From assembly GCA_947462335.1 (NCBI GenBank), contig OX381710.1, forward strand, positions 34,781,204-34,845,203: DNA of 64,000 nucleotides, given 5' to 3'. The notes beneath the pieces are model-generated. The model had not been told where the DNA came from and ran no database searches. It saw only the letters and a list, made by a program, of their open reading frames with translations. The stretch comes from Harmothoe impar. Its lineage: Eukaryota; Annelida; Polychaeta; Phyllodocida; Polynoidae. Position 1 is the stretch's first letter. Each line of letters starts with the position of its first letter. The translations under genes were made by a program, and so were the position numbers. Shown here piece after piece: positions 56,525-64,000 of this stretch.

Positions 56525-57524
56525 GGCGGGTCGCGGGACCAGGAGCAGCTCAGCAGTAACCGGAAGTCGTGGCAGGAGGACTCGCAGGACTCTGCCTACA
56601 GGTCGCGCTCAGACTCCAACTCGAGCAGCTCACGGCGCAGCCTGCACAGCCTGAGCGCCACCCCCAAGCAGAAGATCATCTCCGGCCAGGACTGGATTCT
56701 TACCGACGAGGAGAAGAGGCGACAGGAGCGCGGCAACCGGGGCTCCCAGAGCTCAGTAGCGCCACCTACTTCCGCCGGAAGTAGTCGGCACTCGGACATC
56801 ATGCGGCAACACGTGCCGAACACGTCCGACCATTGGTTGGTGGAGGAAGCGGAGCGGCGCCGACGGGCGGAGCGCGGCGGTCAGGATCGTCCTGCACAAA
56901 GTATGCCCTCTCACATGTCCTCTCCCTCCCCAGGGGGGCGCTCAGGGTACTGGATGGGGGATGACGACCCCTCCTCCTCCTCCCCCTCATCTCCTCCCTC
57001 CCACACGTCCCACAGGGCTGGTGGTTACCCCCATGGTAACACAGACTACCGCACGTCACAGACACACATCATGGAGCACACGGAGGCCCCTGGAGGTGCC
57101 GACCGGTCACGTGCCTCCAGACCCATCCCTGACGACATCAAACAGACTCTGATACAGCGCGTGTCCAACAACCCCAAACACACCTCCTCCTCCCCCCTAC
57201 CTGCCGCCTCACGGGGGCCGGGGGGTGGGGGGCCGCCCTCCCCGTCCTACCCACCTTACACAGGTAACCACCAGCCTACAGGGACCCCCTCTAGTCAGTA
57301 CCCCTCCTACCACGACGACAGGTACACCTACCCCCATCCACACCCCAGTGCGGCCCCTTATCAGGATGTCAACGCCAACGTGCAGCCCCCGGTGAAGCCT
57401 CCTAGGGTGGCGGCCGTGGGGTCTCCTCCTGCTCCTGCTCCTCCAGTAGGTGGCCACCACAGGCACGCTGAGGTGGTGTCAGTCAGCGGTCACCAGAAGT
57501 GCGCCCACTGCGAAGATGAACTAG
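56525..57524 (+). CDS. LMO7: LMO7-like exon: disordered region and first LIM zinc ligands
   Basis: Entry phase 0, exit phase 1; acceptor CTCCCTGCAG|, donor AACTAG|GTGAGC. About 333 codons. It starts GGSRDQEQLSSNRKSWQEDS, then SQDWILTDEEKRRQ-like and SDHWLVEEAERRRRAE, a motif similar to the W-[IL]-x-x-E-[EA]-x-R-R segments preceding LIM in the LMO7/LIMCH1 family. A long Ser/Pro/Gly/Tyr-rich stretch follows. The last residues, GHQKCAHCEDELG, give the first C-x2-C pair of the LIM domain. Antisense frames over this exon are shadows. Confidence 0.9.
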
Positions 57525-60500
57525 GTGAGCCATGCTCCACTAGGTAGTAGTACCCCGGTCACATGGTCTGGTCCTCTTACCACGGTCACGGCTGCTCATT
57601 GTTAGAGCAGTCATCATTTATATCCCATTTTGTTGGTAATAGTAGTCACGGAGGGACTACTTCAATATCAGCTAATGAATGTTGGTAGATATTGGAGGAA
57701 CCCCCAGGACTGTGTTGGTTAGGATGGGCCTCCCTCACGATCACGCCATCAGTCAGTCTGCACAGCTCTCGTATATGCCATTAATCACGCATCTAATTCT
57801 ACCTTGGTGCCTACAAGGTTCAAATTGCACTAGGTATGACTGAGAAATATATTTATAGAATAAAAATATCCTTGTGGTTATAAAAGCGAGATGAATTATG
57901 GATGTTACTGGTAATGCAAGGTGTATCCATGAGAGTAGTAGTAGTATACAGAAAGTTGTATTTGGATATGGCGATGGTGAGTCGTGACTGAGGCTTGATT
58001 CTACTAAACATTTACCAAACTTGATCTTCCCAGGGAAAGCAGCCGGTATCTACCAACCACAAATATGCTAATAGATACTGTTATAGTAATATATAATGTG
58101 CCTTATACTCATATAAATCCTTTTGTGGATTATCATCTCTTTTAAAATATGATGCATTCAGATAATGATAAGATTACATTATTACCATTATTTTACAAAA
58201 TTGACCTGAATAGATTTCCTAATGACAATTATATTGAAAAAAAAGGTTGGTTGAAAGAGCGCCGGCTGTTTCCAAAGGGACCACCACCACCACCAATACC
58301 ATCACAGAGTGTGCATGCAGAAAAGGGGTTCATCACTGTTACATCATGATGATGATGTTATCACTGTTTGGTATATACACATGGTCTCTCACCTGTACCC
58401 TATAATGTACACCTCACACCCCTTCCTGCTGTCTCTACACCCTCCTACTCAGTCTACCCCCTGCCATCAATGTGCTTCCTTCACGCCAGCTTCTGTAGAA
58501 AAGCCCCACATGAGGGTGGCTGCAGGGTAGAATGAGATGCCTCGTGTTAAACGCCTTTAGCCTGTTAAGTGCAAACTAAAGTGATTTAATGTGCAATGGG
58601 AGTTTATCATCATGATATATGAACACAGCCCTGGTGTGTCTAATCGCCAGGGATACATTCCTGGGCCTACAGGAGAGTGTACCAATTCTGTTGGGTCGAC
58701 ATGATGCTCGAATGCACCGCGAGTGCTTCACCAAGGCGTCGTTCATGAATCAGTATGATAAAAGGCATAATGCATTAAATCACTATGTGGCCCTTGATTA
58801 AAAGGTTTTAAAACTCAAACCGATAATTCAAATTACCAGTAGTGTAAATTAAAGCTCTATACTAAACTGGCCAACTACTCCAATCTACTCTGCTTTATAG
58901 ATGTGGGGATTCAAATTATTTTTTTGAAATGTCTGCCTATCAATTACATGTAATAACATTTTGGCGATATTTTGTATCAATTGGAACAATTACTTTGGAA
59001 GGCAAGCTCTCTGTAACTTATGATAGGTGTTATCTTCGGGACCCGAGCATTTATGATTTTGGGAATGTAGACTATCTTGCTCTTGGGATCCTTTTTATAT
59101 ATACGAAGTACCCATAGTCCGCAGTGTTCTTGCCCATTATCTTCATGTTTCCTTGTGTTTGGTGTCGGGATTTACTTGTTTCAGTAGTTTGCACGGTGTT
59201 GGAGCTTTATCTGCTTAGCAACGAACACTGTAGCCCTCTTAGCAAGGAGGACAAGACTTAGTGCTGCTTAGCAATGAGGACATGGCTAGATCAGCACAAT
59301 GCTCTCACTCCCATGTCCCTCACATAATAATTATATCCAACTCGTCTCATTGTACACGATGGAGGAGTAACTGCATTATTGGCACTATATTCACATGAGC
59401 ACTTTTTCTTTTACAAATTTACATTTAAAAGAAGGAAAACTACTTTATATTACCAGCAAGATTATCAGCAAGATTATCAGATGTCTCAGCACTAAGCAGT
59501 GGTCTGCTGTGTGCGCATAGGCTTATTGTGAACGTATACAGGGCGGAGAGAGAGTAGCATGATCGGTGCTATTCAGACATGACGTGTCCCCTCATGTATC
59601 TAGGTGTTACAGTGTTGTTGCTTTGAGCTTACAGTCATAGATGTGTAGTATTCATTAGATGTCTGTCCTCTCTGGAGGTGTTCTTATCTGCAACTCCAAA
59701 ACTGCCACACTTCTTCTTTTACTGAATTATCCTTATTAGTTTGACTATTTCAAATTACCTACCTTCAGTGATATTAGTTAACATAATTATATGCACATGG
59801 AAACTACATGTAGTTCCTTTTCTTTTTGTAGCTGATGTATTGAAAACATAATTTACAATAAGAGTTTCCGCTGTTGAGAAACTAAGATGATAACTAAGAT
59901 AATGAAATGCAGTTGTGGGGTGCAGAGACTAGAACACTGGTCTTTTGGTGTGGGCGGTTTAGGGGGGGGGGGTAGTTTTGTTAGTCGTCATATTGCACAA
60001 GGACATGGTCTCTACTAACTTAGTACTCGCTACCTGTATAGAGAGCAAGTCCTCCTGCATTAATTAGATAAGTGCACTCATACGGGTAACGGCTGGTGAC
60101 TCCTCAACCTGTCGCCATCTGGCGGCAAGACGGGCAGCAACCATTCTCCAATCAGATATCTACATCTAGTCTATTCCGGACTTTGGGATATCTTTATGCT
60201 GTTCACACATCAAGTAGTCGCCATGGCAATGTGTCACTCTGTTTGACTTCATAATCTAAGTTCAACTCCCAATTAAAGAGATCTACTCCTTACATATAAC
60301 ATGAGAGGAAACCACCTGATCTTTCTGTATTTAATCGCCCCACAAGTTAAACCTCAGAGATTACCTTTGTACCATAACTCATGTCCCTGCTTTAATACTA
60401 CATACAAGCGGCCCTGGTTGCTTGGGGTGTGAATATCAAACTGTAGATAACCTGTGTGGAGGGTGGCGTCACCACCGACTAGAGCCAGTACTAATGGGGT

Positions 60501-60529
60501 GCATCTCGCTATCTTGTTGTCTTGTCCAG
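57525..60529. other. 3-kb intron inside the LIM domain
   Basis: Contains a TTAAGG/GCAT copy (58551-58808), a CTCF-like motif in reverse (60112-60125) and a poly-G run near 59961-59970. Acceptor CTTGTCCAG. Confidence 0.6.
58551..58808. repeat. TTAAGG/GCAT element, copy 10
   Basis: Begins cctttagcctgttaagtgca and ends ctatgtggcccttgattaaa. Diverged from the consensus but with the same gaacacagccctggtgtgtc-type interior. Confidence 0.5.
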
Positions 60530-60720
60530 GTCACGGAGCTGCTATGATCATTGAGTCCCTCAATCTCTATTACCACGTGCAATGTTTCCGCTGCTGCGTG
60601 TGCCATGCGGCGCTCGGCACGGGCCACAACGGGGCAGACGTCAGGGTCCGCCTCAACAAACTGCATTGCCAAAATTGCTACAGCAACGATGAAGGTATCT
60701 CGTTTTTGGGGACGTTTTGA
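60530..60720 (+). CDS. LMO7: LMO7-like exon: LIM domain and possible C-terminus
   Basis: Enters in phase 1 (acceptor TTGTCCAG|). With the end of the previous exon it makes one complete LIM domain: C-x2-C-x19-H-x2-C-x2-C-x2-C-x21-C-x2-C, with all eight zinc ligands present (CAHC, HVQC, FRC-CVC, LHCQNC). GAAMIIESLNLYYHVQCFRC is strongly reminiscent of the LMO7/LIMCH1 LIM domain, which also contains S-A-M-I-I-E-S-L. Reading through gives YSNDEGISFLGTF and a TGA at 60718-60720. Alternatively a donor GATGAAG|GTATCT after 60694 (phase 1) joins the small exon at 61256. Family members also end a few residues after the LIM domain. Confidence 0.9.
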
Positions 60721-61255
60721 GTCTCCCCTATATTGACTTCTTCAACTGACCTGACTCTACTGCTCTCAGCGTCATCTGGTGGGGGTGAAGGTGACTAAAA
60801 CCGTCCTTATCTGCATGCACACGTTGGTTGCATTGTGACCTTTTTGACCTTTGACCACCGGAAGTAGGACTTGACCACCGGAAGTAGTGGTGCATGTCGT
60901 GCTCCTGGTTCATCAGACCTCGCAGTGGGCATGCCGTTTAGAAAATTGAGCTCCCTGTAGTAGTGTAGAGTTCGTCCATTTCTGACCGTTTTGTTATACC
61001 CTGACGAACTCGTGATATATTCCCTATCCCATCCCTCCCCTTCTAATGCTTAGATCACATGGCTGACCACGTGACTGATTGCTGACCCGCCTTGCATGGT
61101 ATCGGCATCCGGGTAACCCCTCGGGGACAAAGTATAACCAAACCAAAATGCCTAACTTCACTTGTTTTTGTTCTGTTTGTGGCTCATGTAATTTTAATAG
61201 ACACTTTTTTCCTTTGCAAGTTATTCATTAACTGAATGGTTTTATTTCCTTTCAG

Positions 61256-61275
61256 AACAGTCTGCTTCTTGCTGA
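61256..61275 (+). CDS. LMO7: Possible alternative last exon of LMO7-like gene
   Basis: After a strong acceptor (TTTATTTCCTTTCAG) the phase-1 reading from the 60694 donor gives NDE-EQSASC then TGA at 61273-61275. The total is 2389 residues in the window instead of 2391. Which form is real cannot be decided from sequence. Confidence 0.4.
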
Positions 61276-62594
61276 AGGAAGTGACTGTTAATTCTTCATT
61301 TTAGCATTTCGTCCTGCATCAATCTCAAAGAGCCCAAATGGCCATTTTGACTTGATTTTCCTTAGTTATAGCTCTTTCAGGTGATTACACGAATAGTTAG
61401 ACTCTGTTACTTGGCTGCATGGAATTGATTGGGAAAAGAAATCACAATTTGAACACATTTTGAGAAATTAACCAAGCATCAGGTGATCTGGTGTCAGTGC
61501 CTATTGCATGAAGCTTGAATTTAGGCTTGTTTGATGTGGAAACTAGACTTGTAGAAGACCAGGAGCACTGAGTGAGTTGGAAATAAGTGTCAAGTCCCTC
61601 AGCCCCTGGTAAGAAACACAAAACATACTAGAACTCTGACACCAGGTATTACCTGATTTGGCCGGAATTATAGCAGTTAAAAGTATCTGTACTTCCAACC
61701 AGATTGGAATTCAAAGATGTCGAGAGGGCAAGCCTGGCGCAACTGAAAAAGAAAGTGAAAAGTGAAAAAAAACAGGTAACTATTTCCCGTTGAAAATTCG
61801 CAGCCTGCCACTGGCCTATAGTGAAGGGACCATCGCTATGAAGCTAGGATAGTGCCAGCTTTTATACCTTTTGGCTTTGTAGAAAGAAGGCCAAACTGGC
61901 TGAGCTGCTGCGGCACAGTTGCGGATTGCACCATCAAATTCACACAAAACACGCTTTTTGCAAATTCAAGAGTGGACAATTTTGAAAATATCAGCCAGGC
62001 CACAATGATGGCCTTTAAACCAATTTTTGAGAGTTTTGTAACGATAGTTCTGTTCGTGTAAATAGCTCATCTTTAAAATGCAATGCTTTCTGGATATAGG
62101 CTCTTATATAATTTCATATATTTTTTTAACCTAAGTTTACATTTCCTGCGCCATTTGCACAATATGACACAGTTTTATAAAGTTGACTATCAATATCTGT
62201 CCTTATTTTGGTGAAGGTTCTTCATACACAGGCCTAAAGCAATGGTCTTTTTAATGTTCTTTTGTATAAAAAGAATAGGCAAATAGGTGGAAAGCTTATG
62301 ATATGTAACCCTCACAAGCCAACGACCATGAATATTGGACTTGAGTCCCCTACTATCAAGGATGCCAATGTTTAACTCTTCAGGCATCAGTCATGCGATC
62401 CCAGTCACCAGTCATGTGATCTCAGTCTTTGGTCATGTAACCTATATAATGGGTTATCAATTTGTCATGGCTCTACTTCAGTAAATTATCACCCTACACA
62501 TTATTTCCATTAAATATCAAGACATTTTTTGTCGTACAGAAGACAAATAATTCCCTCTTTGTTTTGACAAAAGGTTATGAGGCTCTAAAAACAA

Positions 62595-62635
62595 AATAAA
62601 CAATTCTCTTTAATTAGATTTTTTTATTGAATAAA
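62595..62635. terminator. Poly(A) signals for convergent genes
   Basis: AATAAA at 62595 and 62630 (plus) and TTTATT at 62623-62628 (AATAAA on minus). The sequence TTTATTGAATAAA places the two signals one base apart. Confidence 0.45.
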
Positions 62636-63339
62636 CAGACGGTTACAATACTTCGTGTTGCAGAAAGGACTAAAACCTTGAGAGTCAGGAGGTTGAAATG
62701 TAAAATAGTGTACATGTAATGAATATATATATGCATTAATTATCTCCACGATCAATATCAGGTTCCTTATCATTGTATGTGTAATTTGTTATAATCTATA
62801 TAAAGTATCACTTTTAAAGAATATCCGAGTATAACACACTGGTTACTTGTATATACACTACACGATTATGTAAATTCGATGGAGAGTATGGACCATTGTA
62901 GGTAGGTACACGTAAGGATATGGTTCTGTACTGCTTCTGCTTTAATACAGTCATATGCATTGTTTTAAGATGAGTTACACATGTAAATGATGAATCTGTA
63001 ATAGTGTGTCTTGCCACTGCAATCAAATCACTGTACATTGTGATATGTGCATGCACTATGTCTATACTTGCTTTCGCAATACCCCAGTGGGCTACAATAT
63101 AGATAACTATACCACGCTTTGTCCGAAGAACAAACGAAACTGCTTGTCTGTATACTATGTAGTGATGAGACAATTAAGGATATTAGTAGTGACATAAATC
63201 AGATATGGTTACACAATGGCAATTATCCGCGGGTGGTGCCTTGGACAATTACCCTGTACGTATACTGGAATGCGGTCAATCAATGGCTGACCATCATACA
63301 CCAAATTAACTGACGGGTTTCTGCGGCTCCTTTCCGGGA

Positions 63340-64000
63340 AGCTCACTTTGACCTTGATCTTGACCGACCGTTGTGGCCCCTGTTCCTAGACCTTGACCGA
63401 CCTTTGTGACCCCTTTTCCGAGACATGGACCGACCTTTGTGGCCCCTGCTCCTAGACCTTGACCGACCGTTGTGGCCCCTGTTCCTAGACCTTGACCTCG
63501 AACTTCTTTTGCGGCCTCTGCTCCTAGACCTTGACCTCAACCTTGAATAAGGCATTGGGTTTAAGCTTGGGGACCTTGACCTGCTTCTCCAGCGGAGAAA
63601 GGTCTCACATTCTCCCCAGGAGGGACGTTCACTACACGGATCTCCCAATCCAAATCTCCCCGGTGATCTTGACAGGCTTCTTGGACGAGGGCACCGTCTT
63701 GTCCATCGCATCACTCTGACCCTTGATCTTGATCTTGACCTTGACCTTGATCGGGGGACAAACCTTCTCCTTGACCTCCACCGTCTAGCTGTCTTACACT
63801 TCTTCCTCCTCCTCTCTCTTCTACATGGCCATGAATCATCAGACGAACTTGATGAAGAGCTGGAACTAGAACTGGATCTCTTTCTCTTCCACTTCCGCAG
63901 TTTCTTGTTCATCTTCCTTGACATCTTCTTCAAGAACTTCTGTCTTGACCTTGGCCTTGAGGAAGAAGAGGAAGAGGAGGAGGAGCTGGAGCTCGATGAC
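63340..64000 (-). CDS. Serine/arginine-rich protein, C-terminal part (partial)
   Basis: Minus-strand frame open from the window edge (64000) to a TGA at 63340-63342, so the 5' end is missing. Beginning at the edge it reads a Ser-run, SRPRSRQKFLKKM, basic KKLRKWKRKR, another Ser-run (63835-63880), many RSRSRS dipeptides, and a C-terminal set of about ten-residue repeats of the form R-[GN]-x-x-G-H-[NK]-G-R-S-x-S-R, ending RSRSRSK. RS domains are typical of nuclear splicing-related proteins; no RRM or other folded domain is visible in this part, so the family cannot be named. A Met at 63931-63933 lies within the frame and need not be the start. The gene converges on the LMO7-like gene. Confidence 0.7.

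Larger units (their letters stand above)
3689..60720 (+). other. LMO7: LMO7/LIMCH1-family gene (CH-PDZ-LIM), 3' portion
   Basis: Gene-level entry. Vertebrate LMO7 and LIMCH1 are actin/myosin-associated adaptor proteins; LMO7 sits at adherens junctions and combines CH, PDZ and LIM domains, while LIMCH1 lacks PDZ. The window encodes the end of the CH domain, a PDZ domain and one C-terminal LIM domain in that order, so the match is to the LMO7-type architecture. Nineteen exons with GT/AG borders and matching phases give 7176 nt, a single frame of 2391 residues plus stop. The CH start lies outside the window. Two internal ATG-bearing first exons (27450, 49520) predict shorter isoforms. Orthology is inferred from domain order and recognisable motifs, not from an alignment. 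Confidence 0.85.
60721..63339. other. 3' UTRs of two convergent genes and intergenic DNA
   Basis: Plus strand: candidate last exon at 61256-61275, then AATAAA at 62595-62600 and 62630-62635. Minus strand: AATAAA read at 62628-62623. No other gene or repeat recognised; short frames at 61852 and 62814-63173 are not supported. Confidence 0.5.

Noticed and set aside
62814..63173. 119-codon minus-strand frame as part of the SR-rich gene
   Set aside because: Lies downstream of the TGA at 63340, has no RS composition or splice context, and is probably 3' UTR.

Overview
This is a eukaryotic (animal) nuclear window. It is dominated by one large, intron-rich plus-strand gene of the LMO7/LIMCH1 family, which carries calponin-homology, PDZ and LIM domains. 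The carboxy-terminal part of a serine/arginine-rich gene runs in from the right edge on the minus strand. Exons are GC-rich with GC-rich third positions. Introns are AT-richer, long (0.3 to about 12 kb) and packed with short inverted-repeat elements. That style, with a single LMO7-type gene combining CH, PDZ and LIM domains, suggests a non-vertebrate bilaterian, probably marine (cephalochordate, ambulacrarian or lophotrochozoan). I cannot fix the phylum from the sequence alone.

Layout. Positions 1-3688 are intron upstream of the first exon seen; most of the CH domain must be encoded left of the window. Nineteen coding exons run from 3689 to 60720 (or to 61275 with another last exon): end of the CH domain (3689), a linker with an array of F-S-K-W repeats (13430), a PDZ domain split over two exons (20395 and 21226), charged coiled-coil exons (23474-54405), long disordered Q/H/S/P-rich exons (55122, 56525) and a complete LIM domain split by the last intron. 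All junctions have GT/AG ends, and the phases add up to one open frame of 2391 residues within the window. Two further exons begin with an ATG preceded by an in-frame stop, end in a GT donor, and match the phase of the next common exon. They are a 64-nt exon at 27450 and an 887-nt exon at 49520. They predict internally initiated isoforms of about 1241 and 1129 residues that keep the LIM domain but lack CH and PDZ. The gene therefore looks like a nested set of promoters sharing one LIM-encoding 3' end.

The most striking non-genic structure is a 7.2-kb inverted repeat at 28930-36166. Its arms are about 3.38 kb, nearly identical, around a 476-bp spacer. It has CAGTAG/CTACTG ends and a possible 4-bp ATAA target duplication. 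It lies in the intron between the 27450 alternative first exon and the next shared exon. Each arm end carries a dense promoter-like module (CCAAT boxes, four TTGGCGGGAAA E2F-type sites, six CACGTG E-boxes, CCGGAAGT ETS-type sites). Further in are nested hairpins and small open frames conserved in both arms. I do not recognise it as a named element.

The other introns hold at least eight short inverted-repeat element families: about ten copies of a TTAAGG/GCAT-ended family, twin copies of two others, a nested insertion, and one element ending 27 bp before an exon. The LMO7-like gene and the SR-rich gene converge. A short TTTATTGAATAAA sequence between them could serve as a poly(A) signal for both strands.
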